Part shown: positions 49,521-58,862 of the stretch, piece by piece
Layout: every line of letters starts with the position of its first letter
How positions within the stretch are numbered: the first letter of the stretch is position 1
Assembly (NCBI GenBank): GCA_045105475.1
Contig: JBGCDP010000102.1
Coordinates: 1-64,000, forward strand
Source of the DNA: WTJY01 sp045105475
GTDB taxonomy: Bacteria > Chloroflexota > Anaerolineae > Promineifilales > Promineifilaceae
Reading direction: 5' to 3'
Length of the DNA: 64,000 nt
Position numbers and translations under genes: made by a program
Notes under the pieces: model-generated
Databases searched by the model: none
What the model saw: the letters and a program-made list of their open reading frames with translations, nothing else
What the model was told of the DNA's origin: nothing

Positions 49521-50897
49521 ATGAAAAAATATCATTTTTGGATCACAGGCTGTCAGATGAACTACTCAGATGCACGTCGCGTTGCAACTGAGCTTGAGAA
49601 GCTTGGTTATCGGGCGACACCGCAAATCAATGAGGCTGATGTTGTTGTTCTACAGACTTGTACTGTGCGCCAGCAGTCTGAAGACAAAGCGTATAACAAA
49701 TTGCATAACTTAAAAAAGATTAAGCAAGATGATCCTGAAAAAACAATTGCCGTTATGGGCTGTGTTGTTGGGGTACGCGGAAACGAAACACTTGAGGAAA
49801 CTTTTCCTTTTGTTGATGTTTTTATGGAGCCAGCAACAGATGGTAAACCTCTTGTAGCTCACTTGACCCAAGATGAAGTGGCTGAGTTTGAGGCACAACA
49901 GCGTGATGAACTAAATGATTGGCAAGACGGGGAAGTGATTTTACCCGATCACCAGAAAGGTAATCTGGTCGCTTCACCTGTTTCAATTGTCTATGGCTGT
50001 TCACATGCCTGTACCTTTTGTATTATCCCTTCAAAACGGGGCCGTGAACGCAGTCGGCCGGTAGGCGAAATTGCGGCCGAAGTTCGCTCGCTGGTCGCTC
50101 AGGGCGTTAAAGAAGTCATGTTGTTGGGGCAAATCGTTGACCGTTATGGGTACGATATTCCTGACGGCCCTGACTTGGCTGACCTGCTTACCGTCATTAA
50201 TAGCATCGATGGTTTAGAGCGCATTCGTTTCTTGACCAGCCATCCGAACTATATGACTGATAAGATTTTGCACGCTGTTGCTGACTTGCCTAAGGTAATG
50301 CCTCAAATTGAAGTTCCGATTCAGGCAGGAAATAACAAAGTTCTGAAGGAAATGAAGCGGGAATATACACGTGAGCAATACGTTAGTCTTATCGGCCGAA
50401 TTCGCCAGATTGTGCCAGAAGCAACAATTAATTGTGACGTTATTGTTGGGTTCCCAAATGAAACGGCCGACGAGTTCCAGGATACCTATGATCTTCTTGA
50501 AGAGTTACGTATCGACAAAATTCATTTGGCCCGCTATAGCCCACGTCCGGGAACCGTTAGTGATCGCAAATTTGAAGATGACGTTCCGGATGAAGAAAAA
50601 CGTCGCCGCTTCCAACTGTTAGAAGATCAGCTGAAACGGATTAGCCTTGAGAAGAATCAGAAGTATTTAGGCACCGTTCAGCAGGTTTTGGTTGAAGGGA
50701 TGCAGAAAGGGCGCTGGCGCGGCCGGAATCCGCAAGGGAAGCTTGTATTCTTGACCGATCCACGTGATTTAAAAGGTCAGCTAGTCGATGTGAAGATCGA
50801 AGTTGCAGGCCCGTGGAGCATGTCTGGAGATGCAACGGATAAACCGATTGAGGAACAGGTAGCTGCCAGTGGGAGTATTGAGTTGCAAGTACTCTAG
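49521..50897 (+). CDS. miaB: tRNA-2-methylthio-N6-dimethylallyladenosine synthase MiaB
   Basis: 458 residues. Radical-SAM methylthiotransferase that adds 2-methylthio groups at tRNA A37. The N-terminal domain has three Fe-S cysteines (C11 in ITGCQMNYSD, C47 in LQTCTVR, and that in VMGCVVG). The radical-SAM motif is in YGCSHACTFCIIPSKRG; then VIVGFPNET and a C-terminal TRAM domain (LGTVQQVLVEG onward). Signature spacing fits MiaB rather than MtaB or RimO. Ends in a strong terminator. YgfZ, which helps this enzyme in E. coli, is encoded 5.5 kb away. Confidence 0.95.
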   Translation: MKKYHFWITGCQMNYSDARRVATELEKLGYRATPQINEADVVVLQTCTVRQQSEDKAYNKLHNLKKIKQDDPEKTIAVMGCVVGVRGNETLEETFPFVDVFMEPATDGKPLVAHLTQDEVAEFEAQQRDELNDWQDGEVILPDHQKGNLVASPVSIVYGCSHACTFCIIPSKRGRERSRPVGEIAAEVRSLVAQGVKEVMLLGQIVDRYGYDIPDGPDLADLLTVINSIDGLERIRFLTSHPNYMTDKILHAVADLPKVMPQIEVPIQAGNNKVLKEMKREYTREQYVSLIGRIRQIVPEATINCDVIVGFPNETADEFQDTYDLLEELRIDKIHLARYSPRPGTVSDRKFEDDVPDEEKRRRFQLLEDQLKRISLEKNQKYLGTVQQVLVEGMQKGRWRGRNPQGKLVFLTDPRDLKGQLVDVKIEVAGPWSMSGDATDKPIEEQVAASGSIELQVL

Positions 50898-50922
50898 GCC
50901 TAATAATTCACGTAGCTTTTAT

Positions 50923-50957
50923 AGGAGATGTAACATTTGTTACATCTCCTTTTTTAT
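50923..50957 (+). terminator. Rho-independent terminator after miaB
   Basis: AGGAGATGTAACA - TT - TGTTACATCTCCT, perfect 13-bp stem, then a T-run. Confidence 0.95.
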
Positions 50958-50991
50958 TCACCTAATATTTTCCCCCGCCTTCAAAGCTTAC

Positions 50992-51000
50992 TGATAAACT
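50992..51000 (+). promoter_or_regulatory. Candidate extended -10 before the 51010 gene
   Basis: TGA-TAAACT, ending 9 nt before the ATG at 51010. It would give a leader of at most a few bases. Weak, no -35. Confidence 0.3.
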
Positions 51001-51009
51001 TTCGCTATC

Positions 51010-52203
51010 ATGTTTCACATTCTTTTGTTTATGCCCCGACTGCCAAAGTCACAAGAAATTTCTCGACTTTTGGTAGCGAAAAAAAATTACATTGTGCACC
51101 GAGTCGGAAACCTTCGAGAGGCGGGTTCGTTACTCACGAGGCAAAAAATCGACCTCGCTGTTGTGGCTGTTAGCCCAAATGATAGCTTGGTGTACTCACT
51201 CAATATGCTGCAAGAAAACTTGCCAATCTTACTGATTGCGGAAGTTAGTAATCAGTATGTGTCTGAGCGGCAGCGCAAGATGGCTTGGGGAATTGTGACA
51301 TATGAGCGCTTAACTGAAGCTTTCCCAGAACTTGATATCTTAAACGAGCCTAGAGATAAGGTGGAAGAGATCTTTTTAAGCCAAAAAAACCAAGCGGCAC
51401 CTGTTTTAAATACGCAAAAATTAACACGTTTAATCGGAAGCACATTACGCCGATATGAACTTGAAATGATCTTGCTCACGCGTGAACAGGAGCTCGTCGG
51501 GTTGCATGCTCGCGGCGATCAGAATCAAATGATTCGAGTCGGCCGATATGTTCGTAAGAACTGGGATGCAAAGCCAAGCCCAGGGCAAATGACTTGGTAT
51601 ACAGATAAGAAAGCCAAGCTTCAAGATAATCAAGAACCAGTTCGATTTTTGCTCTTGACCATTCCATATGAAAATTTTTTGCTGACCATGGTTGCTGGTG
51701 ATGGAGGGACTGTTTTGCAGATGCGTAAAGCGACTCGCCGTATTGTAGCCGGGATGCGAAATAGTGAGATAGAAGAGGATGATAGCAAGCCTAAACTCAA
51801 TAAAAGTCTTTCTAATAGCCCACCAAATCTTTCATCTTCTGAATTTGCTTTGGTATGGAAAACGAACCGCTCTTTGTCAATAGAAGAGAAGTTTGAGCTT
51901 AATCGTGTACTACCAATGATCGGCCGTTCATTTGGCTGTAATTTGGTCCCAGTATCGATTCAAGATGATTATGTGCAGGTGATGTCTACTTGCCCGCCTG
52001 GGCGTACAAGTGCTTGGCTGGTTCAAACCTACAAGCGGCAGGCACTCCAGCATATCAAAAAAGAATTGTCGATTGATGAAGACTTCTGGCTCGATGGTTA
52101 TTATGCCCGCCCTTCAAGCTCACCAATTGAGTCATCAGAGCTTTCAGTTTATTTAGGATCGCCAGTGGAGCCATCATCAGTCGGTGCATCGGCCGCGAGT
52201 TAA
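51010..52203 (+). CDS. Receiver-like protein with a degenerate IS200/Y1-transposase-fold domain
   Basis: 397 residues. Residues 1-105 have a CheY-like alternation (HILLFMPRLPKSQ...IDLAVVAVSPND...LPILLIAEV) but no phospho-acceptor Asp. The middle (about 130-245) is unassigned. The last ~115 residues (ALVWKTNRSLSIEEKFELN, then LVPVSIQDDYVQVMSTCPP, then DFWLDGYYARPSS) align by eye with the TnpA/REP-transposase pattern 'ALVW.TK.R...DHVHLLV..PP...FW..GYYV'. The nuclease HUH pair is gone (DHVHLL is DYVQVM), so the fold appears reused, not mobile. Monocistronic between two terminators. Confidence 0.7.
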   Translation: MFHILLFMPRLPKSQEISRLLVAKKNYIVHRVGNLREAGSLLTRQKIDLAVVAVSPNDSLVYSLNMLQENLPILLIAEVSNQYVSERQRKMAWGIVTYERLTEAFPELDILNEPRDKVEEIFLSQKNQAAPVLNTQKLTRLIGSTLRRYELEMILLTREQELVGLHARGDQNQMIRVGRYVRKNWDAKPSPGQMTWYTDKKAKLQDNQEPVRFLLLTIPYENFLLTMVAGDGGTVLQMRKATRRIVAGMRNSEIEEDDSKPKLNKSLSNSPPNLSSSEFALVWKTNRSLSIEEKFELNRVLPMIGRSFGCNLVPVSIQDDYVQVMSTCPPGRTSAWLVQTYKRQALQHIKKELSIDEDFWLDGYYARPSSSPIESSELSVYLGSPVEPSSVGASAAS

Positions 52204-52241
52204 TATTCGCAGTCGCACGGATGTAACTAAATAGTTCTACC

Positions 52242-52269
52242 AACCGCACGGATTTCCGTGCGGTTTTTT
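52242..52269 (+). terminator. Rho-independent terminator after the 51010 gene
   Basis: AACCGCACGGA - TT - TCCGTGCGGTT, then T-run. A stray CGCACGG copy lies at 52214. Confidence 0.95.
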
Positions 52270-52342
52270 GTTATTTAGCCCTACTATTGGGTCGAAAGCC
52301 TGAAAAAGAATAAAGGGCAATGATAAAGGTGACTCAGTTTGG

Positions 52343-54349
52343 TTAGGGAGCAGCTGTAGGTCGAATCGGCTCAGAGGTTGGTCTTACTGGAGCATCATCA
52401 GTAGGTGCTGGGGCTTGGGTCGGGGAAGGATTGTTATTGCCGCCACCGCCGCCGTTGTTATTGTTGTTTCCGCCCCCGTTATTATTTTGAGGCGGCTGCG
52501 GTGTTGGTGTATCTGTTGGAATGACAATGGTCGCAGTTGCCGTTGGTGTTGGGGTTGCTGGTAAATAAGGTTGCAAGCAAGCCGGAATGTCACGGATACC
52601 ACCTTCAAAGTCACTAAGCAAACTGACATATTTAACTGCGGCCGATGCTGGAATTGACTGAACTGCGGCCGGTTCGCTTAAGTCAGTTGGGTCTAAGCTG
52701 ATTTGAGTCCCTGTTTGGATGTCAATCGAGTTTTCACGATCAATCTGATATTGGCAATTCCCTTCATAACATGCTGCAACCAGATTGGCCTCAACTTCAG
52801 AGTAAGTGACCGACATGCAAGAGCCTGAAACAGAAAATGTTACGTCATCATCAGAGGCTCTGACTTCAATTTCAGCACCACTTTGATAAAGACCTGTTTC
52901 AACCAAAATATCGCTTTCTTCAAACACTCTAAACTCGACCTTTCTGTCGACCTGACTAAATTCAACTTCCCCACCGATTTGCGCGTAAATGCTAGCATCT
53001 TCATCATCTACGCCGGTGTGATTGATATGGATCTCAGTATTTTCGAGAGCGATAACCGCTTCATCTTCAAAAAGTGGCTCTAAGGCTGGCTGGCTTTTAC
53101 CCCGGTAGAAACCAATCTGCCCCGGAGCCAACGTAGGTCTGGGAGTGCTGGTCGGAACGGGGGTTGCCGTCGGGACGGCCGTTTGTGTTGCCGCAATGGC
53201 GGCCGCGACCGTCTGTGTTTGTATAACTTCTAAATCACGGTCAATCTCTGACTGATCAATCGTCGCTTGAATTGCGGTTGCTTGCGCATCACGCGTCTGA
53301 TCGGCCGCAACACGTGTTTGTTCTTCAAACGCTACAAATGTGGCCGTTTCAGCCGCTACAAGCGCTACCCGTGTCGCTTCAGTATTGATCACCGTAGTCG
53401 TTTGGCCCCTGAAGAAGAAAAAGATGATTAAGCCAAATAAAATCGCTGTAGCCGCTGCAATCCCACCATAAAATAGAGCAGCACGCTGGCGGATCAGCCG
53501 TTGTTCGTTCACAGCACGGCTGGCACGATTTTTATCTGCAGTCTGCAAAATTGCGGCTGAAACATTGTCGTCCGCATCACGGCCTAACGCGAAGGAAACC
53601 AGGCCACGAGCCGCGCGATTCCCTTCCTGGGCAGTAAGTACCTGAACCACTTCCTCTTCACGGATAAGGGGTGTTCCGTCTGTTGGAGAGTCTTTGATCA
53701 GTCCATCTGAACAAACGAGAATTGAGTCGCCCGTTTTAAGGGGTAACCCTTTTTTCCCACGGGCCTGTGCTTTAATATATTCAGCCTCTGTTAATGCAGC
53801 CCCAACATGGAAACCGATATCGACCGGCACTGTTTCGCCGATTCCTAAAGCGTGCATAAGCACATCGGCCCGAGGGCTGGCTGCGGCCGCCTCTGGGCTC
53901 ATTTTATCTTGGATCGGGATAATGTTTTGAAAAGTATGGTCTAGTGTAAGCTGGCTGAGTTTGTTGCCACGTACCAGATAAATGCGACTATCTCCTACGT
54001 TGCCGATAAACAATGTTTTGCTATTTAGAGTAATCGCAATGGAAAGTGTTGTGCTGGTCCCTTTGTCTGACCGGGTTGACCAAAAGACCTCATGGTTTGC
54101 GCTGTGGATGGCTTTGCTAATTAAAGCGGGAATTGATTTTTCTAACCCTGTTTCTAAATAAACAAGGACAGCATCAAGTGCTAGCTGTGCGGCCCGTTCC
54201 CCTCTGTTCTCACCTCCAACACCATCAGCAACGACAGCGTAATCAAGCACATCTCCGTTTTTACGGGTGATTGTGCCTGCTCGTACTCTGTCTTCATAAA
54301 GCTCGCGGGTGCCAGTGTCGAAATGATACCCTGTGATGATTTTTGCCAT
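52343..54349 (-). CDS. Transmembrane PP2C phosphatase with outer FecR-like domain
   Basis: 668 residues. N-terminal PP2C domain (about 1-275): VVADGVGGENRGE, GTSTTLSIA, NVGDSRIYL, CSDGLIKDS and DADDNVSAAIL; the usual RxxNED is altered to RELYED. One membrane helix (about 293-316), then an Ala/Thr/Gln-rich stalk, a FecR-like beta domain (ALENTEIHINHTG...GTQISLDP) outside, and a Gly/Asn-rich and Thr/Pro tail. It would couple an outer signal to dephosphorylation inside. It lies 5 bp after the kinase gene; last gene of the second VWA-FHA/kinase/phosphatase module. Confidence 0.92.
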   Translation of the reverse strand: MAKIITGYHFDTGTRELYEDRVRAGTITRKNGDVLDYAVVADGVGGENRGERAAQLALDAVLVYLETGLEKSIPALISKAIHSANHEVFWSTRSDKGTSTTLSIAITLNSKTLFIGNVGDSRIYLVRGNKLSQLTLDHTFQNIIPIQDKMSPEAAAASPRADVLMHALGIGETVPVDIGFHVGAALTEAEYIKAQARGKKGLPLKTGDSILVCSDGLIKDSPTDGTPLIREEEVVQVLTAQEGNRAARGLVSFALGRDADDNVSAAILQTADKNRASRAVNEQRLIRQRAALFYGGIAAATAILFGLIIFFFFRGQTTTVINTEATRVALVAAETATFVAFEEQTRVAADQTRDAQATAIQATIDQSEIDRDLEVIQTQTVAAAIAATQTAVPTATPVPTSTPRPTLAPGQIGFYRGKSQPALEPLFEDEAVIALENTEIHINHTGVDDEDASIYAQIGGEVEFSQVDRKVEFRVFEESDILVETGLYQSGAEIEVRASDDDVTFSVSGSCMSVTYSEVEANLVAACYEGNCQYQIDRENSIDIQTGTQISLDPTDLSEPAAVQSIPASAAVKYVSLLSDFEGGIRDIPACLQPYLPATPTPTATATIVIPTDTPTPQPPQNNNGGGNNNNNGGGGGNNNPSPTQAPAPTDDAPVRPTSEPIRPTAAP

Positions 54350-54354
54350 AGTGT

Positions 54355-55356
54355 CTAGTAAAGTCGTCGGCTGTTAATGCGTGGCGGCCGGATCGTAAAA
54401 ATTTTCTCTTCAATTGCGGTGATGATCTGTGACACTTCTGGTCGGTCACGTGGATCGTCACTTAGCATAACTTGTAACAGCTTATCAACTGATTCATGTA
54501 AATCGGGTCGGTAGCGGCTGATTTTTTTATCTCGTGTTGAAATGAGCGTGTTGCTTAAAATGCCCATTCCTTTTGTCGGCCGCATTTTTCGGCCAGCTAA
54601 TATTTCAAATAAAATGACACCCAATGCCCAGATGTCTATTTTTTCAGCATCGATATCCTGGGCTTCGTTTAAACCAACCCCTTTTTTAACTGCCGCCATT
54701 ACTTCTGGTGGCGAATAACCCATTGAAGAGGTGAGTTGGCGCATGCGGTCAAACAAGCTTGCACTACCAAAATCGATTAAAACCGGCTGTGGTAGCTTGT
54801 TTGCGGTCGGGCTTTGCCTGAATATGATATTGTCCGGCTTAAGATCACCATGTGCGATGCCATTGTGATGCATGAATTCAACCGCAATCAAGATTTGGTA
54901 AAACAGTTCAATCGTCCAGTCAATAGTATAAATACCTGGGTTAACCATCGTCTCTTTAGACGGCTTATTTGATAACTTTACGCGCATGGCGTCTGGAAAA
55001 TTGCTGATGTAATTGGTTAAAGTTGAGCCGCCTAAATACTCCATCGCATAGTACCACGGCATATCAGGTTGATTTGCTGCGCGTGCTACAAAGTTTGTTT
55101 TCCGGCCGTCAATGCGCATCGGAACGATACGGACAATGCTTGGGTGGCGTAGTGTTTTAAGTAAAGCTGCTTCCTCTCGTAGCAAATCTTGATACATGAG
55201 GCTTTCTTTCTTGCCAGTGATCTGAACCTTTAAAGCGACTTGGCGGGTTGGGCGTTCAGTTTCATAAGCCAGATATATTTTTGCCATGCCACCAATCTCT
55301 GATAAACAGCTTTCGATTGTGTATGCTTCTAAAATATCTCCGGCGTTAAATGACAT
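54355..55356 (-). CDS. Soluble Ser/Thr protein kinase
   Basis: 333 residues, almost only a kinase domain. Loose glycine loop (SEIGGMAKIYLAY), ATP Lys in VALKVQ, catalytic HGDLKPDN (Gly where RD kinases have Arg, so a non-RD kinase), VLIDFGSAS and GYSPPEVM. Non-RD kinases do not need activation-loop phosphorylation of the usual kind. An insert of ~40 residues lies between the hinge and the catalytic loop (NFPDAMRVKLSNKPSKETM). No membrane segment. Tightly packed between the VWA-FHA gene (15 bp) and the PP2C gene (5 bp): one operon. Confidence 0.93.
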   Translation of the reverse strand: MSFNAGDILEAYTIESCLSEIGGMAKIYLAYETERPTRQVALKVQITGKKESLMYQDLLREEAALLKTLRHPSIVRIVPMRIDGRKTNFVARAANQPDMPWYYAMEYLGGSTLTNYISNFPDAMRVKLSNKPSKETMVNPGIYTIDWTIELFYQILIAVEFMHHNGIAHGDLKPDNIIFRQSPTANKLPQPVLIDFGSASLFDRMRQLTSSMGYSPPEVMAAVKKGVGLNEAQDIDAEKIDIWALGVILFEILAGRKMRPTKGMGILSNTLISTRDKKISRYRPDLHESVDKLLQVMLSDDPRDRPEVSQIITAIEEKIFTIRPPRINSRRLY

Positions 55357-55371
55357 ATGCGATTGGGATAA

Positions 55372-57579
55372 CTACTCGAGTTCGTCCATCCAATTATCGT
55401 CACTACTTTCTTCAATTGAATCGATCGGTTTGTCTTTCATTTGGCCATCTTCACTGACTTCTTTATCACTATTATTATCTTCATCGCCGGCGGCCGAACC
55501 ATCATCCTGTAGTCCTTCTTGATCATTTTCTTCGATGACGCCTTCATCAGTATCAGAAATCGCATTTAGATTAGCTAATGAGACTGCATCTTTTGGGTTT
55601 TCCTTTGGTTTTTCATCAGAACCTTTGATGATTTCAAAGCGAACCTTGGCACCACGACGGAATAAATCGCCTAAAATTATTTCATCTTGGTCATTTAATT
55701 CTGTGGGGACATCTGTTTGCAGAAGATCATTATTTAACCTAGTTCCATTGCTAGAGCCATCGGTAATTTTAAATTTTTCTTGGTCGAATTGAATCACACA
55801 GTGCAGACCGCTGATACTACTGTGCTCGTCACCGTCATACAGCAAAATGTCACACTGACGTGGATCGCGGCCGATGTTGATATTATGGGTAAAAATATCA
55901 ACCGATTGATCAACTAGATCTTGAGGCCCTTGAATCACGACTAGGCGTGCAATTGGGGTATCTCCACGAATTGGACCGGTAATTATTGTGCGAGTTAGGT
56001 TGAGTAGCCCACCACTTTCATACGCTTGACGGGCAACACCTGCTTCTAAACCATTTAACTTTTGCACAAAGAAAATGCCAAAGCCGGTCAAGGCTAAAGC
56101 CATTAGCCCTGTTAATATCCACGGTAAATAATTGAATGGTTCAGGTTCTACTTCAGGTGCATTGACCACAATGAACGGAGTGGGGGCGGGAGTTGGTGTC
56201 TGCGTAATCGTCGGAATAGGCGTTATGGTTGGGGTTGGAACAATCGGTTCGACATCAACAGCCACCTGACTGGATAAGCTTTTGAACGATAGCCCGGTAC
56301 GATCTGTTAAGCGAACTTGGACTAGCAATGACTCTGATGCTGTAATTTCGCTAATGTCCAAGTCAAACACGAGATTTTCAGGATCCGGATCTTCAAGTGT
56401 GTTCACAACGGTGCCATTGATAATTAGTTCGGCCGTAGCCAACCCATCTTCGCCCAGCGGGAAGGGCCAGCTTTCGATGCGGGCCAAAATGGGGGCTGAG
56501 TCAGGAACATATTCGATTTCGCCTGATGACTCATCGATATTACGTCGAATCGTTTGATTGGCTTCCACCAAAATTGAAACAGGAGCAGGGTTGATTGCTA
56601 TTTCACCGACTGCGGTCGATTGGCTAGCCGGAACACCGGCCGGTACAACCGCGATTGTGCGGTCACCTGTTTCGATGCTGGTGCTGTTGTATCGAATTAA
56701 GAATGACTGCGACTGTGGTTCTAAATCTTCATAAATTTCGACAAATCGCTCTTCTAAAACAGCATCGGCCGGCAAATTAATATAAATGCCACCGGTCGTT
56801 TCAGCCATAATTTCAAGCGGGTCAGGAAAATCTTTGAGCGCATTGGCATGGATGACATAAATGCGTGTGCCTTGGTTTAATGCTTGATCTGCAATGGCTC
56901 TTGCTAAGCGGAGTTGCTGAGTCTGAGGCGGCCAATTGATGTGATGCACAAAGAAAATAAGTGATGAAGGCGTTTCTGGCTGTTCGCTAAGGGCTGAATT
57001 GATTTGTTCAAGCACATCTTCTAGACCAATAAATCCTTCAGTCGGATTTTGACCCGGAGCGAATGAGATGTTTCTAAGGGCCAAAGGCAATTCGATATTT
57101 TGACTGTTTGCTGAAATCAGGGTGAGGGTTTGGTCCCCATTATCATTAACGCGTTCAGTTAGGATTAGGCGGTCAACACCGGTTTCAAAATACCCATCTG
57201 TTACGAGATCTGAAAAAGCCTCACGTATTTTATTGGCGCTGTAATCTCTGTTGAACGTTGTGCTTATGCCTGAATCGACATGAATAGCGATTAGTTGGGG
57301 AGTAGTTTGGGCTGGAATAAGCTCAAAATCTTCAATACGTCGGCCGTTTTCGTATATCTCAATATCGGCCGGATCTAAGTTGTCTGGCACACGTCCTTGC
57401 CCATCGACTACCCGTATGTTCGCCCGAATTTCAGGGAACCCTGCCTCTAGATTGAGCAATGAAATATTTAGATTTTCAGCTCCATCTACAGATGCGGGAA
57501 ATCGATTGCCAACTAAAAGTACCATTAGCAAAAGTACAGCCGCGTAGAATAAACGAGTCGTTGAATGTGTTTTTCTCAT
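55372..57579 (-). CDS. VWA-type outer domain, membrane helix, cytosolic FHA domain
   Basis: 735 residues. Signal/anchor at 12-28, then a VWA-like outer domain whose metal site reads HVDSGIS (DxGxS), two beta domains and a Thr/Pro stalk. The membrane helix (about 485-505, WILTGLMALALTGFGIFFV) leads to a cytosolic FHA domain with GRDPRQCDILL, SSISGLHCVI and DGSSNGTRLNN, the Gly-Arg, Ser-x2-His and Asn-Gly residues that bind phosphothreonine. An acidic tail ends it. FHA should read marks set by the kinase encoded next. First gene of the operon. Confidence 0.93.
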   Translation of the reverse strand: MRKTHSTTRLFYAAVLLLMVLLVGNRFPASVDGAENLNISLLNLEAGFPEIRANIRVVDGQGRVPDNLDPADIEIYENGRRIEDFELIPAQTTPQLIAIHVDSGISTTFNRDYSANKIREAFSDLVTDGYFETGVDRLILTERVNDNGDQTLTLISANSQNIELPLALRNISFAPGQNPTEGFIGLEDVLEQINSALSEQPETPSSLIFFVHHINWPPQTQQLRLARAIADQALNQGTRIYVIHANALKDFPDPLEIMAETTGGIYINLPADAVLEERFVEIYEDLEPQSQSFLIRYNSTSIETGDRTIAVVPAGVPASQSTAVGEIAINPAPVSILVEANQTIRRNIDESSGEIEYVPDSAPILARIESWPFPLGEDGLATAELIINGTVVNTLEDPDPENLVFDLDISEITASESLLVQVRLTDRTGLSFKSLSSQVAVDVEPIVPTPTITPIPTITQTPTPAPTPFIVVNAPEVEPEPFNYLPWILTGLMALALTGFGIFFVQKLNGLEAGVARQAYESGGLLNLTRTIITGPIRGDTPIARLVVIQGPQDLVDQSVDIFTHNINIGRDPRQCDILLYDGDEHSSISGLHCVIQFDQEKFKITDGSSNGTRLNNDLLQTDVPTELNDQDEIILGDLFRRGAKVRFEIIKGSDEKPKENPKDAVSLANLNAISDTDEGVIEENDQEGLQDDGSAAGDEDNNSDKEVSEDGQMKDKPIDSIEESSDDNWMDELE

Positions 57580-57895
57580 AATTCCCTATTTCTGTACGAA
57601 TTATAACGATTTTGGGTGCTAAATGAGAAAGGTAACCTTACTCAATATAAAACAATTAAATAATCGGTTCGTTTGGATTACTCTAATGACGAAAGGCATA
57701 GATTGCAAGAAGCAAGCAAATCGACTGTGAGTAGAAATAGTTAGTTCCCAATCCAATGTTAAATCCCTATATTTCGTTTCTGAATTGGTACTGTAGGTTA
57801 TGTTATACATCCTTACCATGTAAGATGCGGTAAAACGTTGAGAAGTTCACATTTTGTTTAGAAATTTTTTAAGGATTGGGCCCCTTTTATACAAC
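57580..57895. other. 316-bp intergenic region upstream of the VWA-FHA operon
   Basis: AT-rich, no plausible small gene and no clear hairpin. It should hold the promoter of the operon (minus strand) but no convincing -35/-10 pair was found, and it lacks an obvious terminator for the GNAT gene. Confidence 0.4.
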
Positions 57896-58843
57896 TTATA
57901 GCTGTAATTTTAAGTCTAGCCAAGCCGGCCGTTTTTTAAACCCAAGCTGTCGGTTTAGCTCATACATCGGATTGTTTTCTTCATTGCTCGTGAGAATAGT
58001 TTGGTAACCGGCCGACTGTGCAAATTGGATCGAAGCGACTTTTAAGGCGGTAGCAATCCCTCTCCGACGGTGTGTCCGTAGCACGCCCGTAATAGCGGTT
58101 GAGACTGTTTGGTTGCCGCGTTTCACAAAGCAGGTCAACCCAACCGGTAAAACATCGTCCCAAGCTATAAAATAGCTGTTTGGAATAGCATTAGGATGAA
58201 AAATTTCATCGGCTAAAAATTTTTCAAGTGACTTTTTTTGCCGTGGTTCAAAATGGGGAACATCGAGCATGAGCTGCCAATCCAGATCATGGATAAACTT
58301 TTGCTGGGAGGTGTCATGTTCCCAATTAAGCGGCATTTGCGACACCTTGATGCCTTTCGTTTTAGTTTGCGCTACCTTCTCCATAAAAAGGCTTGCCTCG
58401 AACGCTGCTACATCCAAGGCTGAAAGTGGATAACGCATGACTATTTCAAATCCTTGATCTTTGAAAAATGCTTGCTTTGCGTTATCTGACTCTTGGACCT
58501 TTTGCACCAGCGCAGTAATCGATTGCTCCGCAACAGTTTTTTTGACCTCTGCCAGCAAATCACTGGCAATGCCGTTGCTCCAAGCATCAGGTCGGCCGAT
58601 TAATCCGATTGATAAGGTCTGGCTTGAAGGATTGGTTTTCGAGCATTGGACAAACGCCTGTATTTGGCCGATGGTGCTTTCCGCGACAAAAAATTTGTAG
58701 GATGGGTCTGTGCGGCGCGTTTGATCGTTGTGTTTCCATACTTCGACCGTGCTGGGAATGTCTGGGTAGATTTGGTTTCGCAAAGCGACGGCCGCTTCAT
58801 AATCTGCATCTGTAAAGGAAAATTGTCTTATTTTGGCGTTCAT
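57896..58843 (-). CDS. GNAT-family acetyltransferase, two tandem domains
   Basis: 315 residues from ATG 58843 (MNAKIRQFSFTDADYEAAVA); the longer in-frame reading upstream is rejected as it overlaps the 20-bp gap and looks unlike protein. N-terminal GNAT half (about 1-150) and C-terminal half with GVLRTHRRRGIATALKVASI, the acetyl-CoA loop (R-R-x2-G-I-A), then NNPMYELNRQLGF. Substrate unknown; double GNATs often act on small amines or mycothiol-like compounds. It follows the PD40 gene by 19 bp. Confidence 0.9.
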   Translation of the reverse strand: MNAKIRQFSFTDADYEAAVALRNQIYPDIPSTVEVWKHNDQTRRTDPSYKFFVAESTIGQIQAFVQCSKTNPSSQTLSIGLIGRPDAWSNGIASDLLAEVKKTVAEQSITALVQKVQESDNAKQAFFKDQGFEIVMRYPLSALDVAAFEASLFMEKVAQTKTKGIKVSQMPLNWEHDTSQQKFIHDLDWQLMLDVPHFEPRQKKSLEKFLADEIFHPNAIPNSYFIAWDDVLPVGLTCFVKRGNQTVSTAITGVLRTHRRRGIATALKVASIQFAQSAGYQTILTSNEENNPMYELNRQLGFKKRPAWLDLKLQL

Positions 58844-58862
58844 ATTTAGGTTGAAAGGGTGA

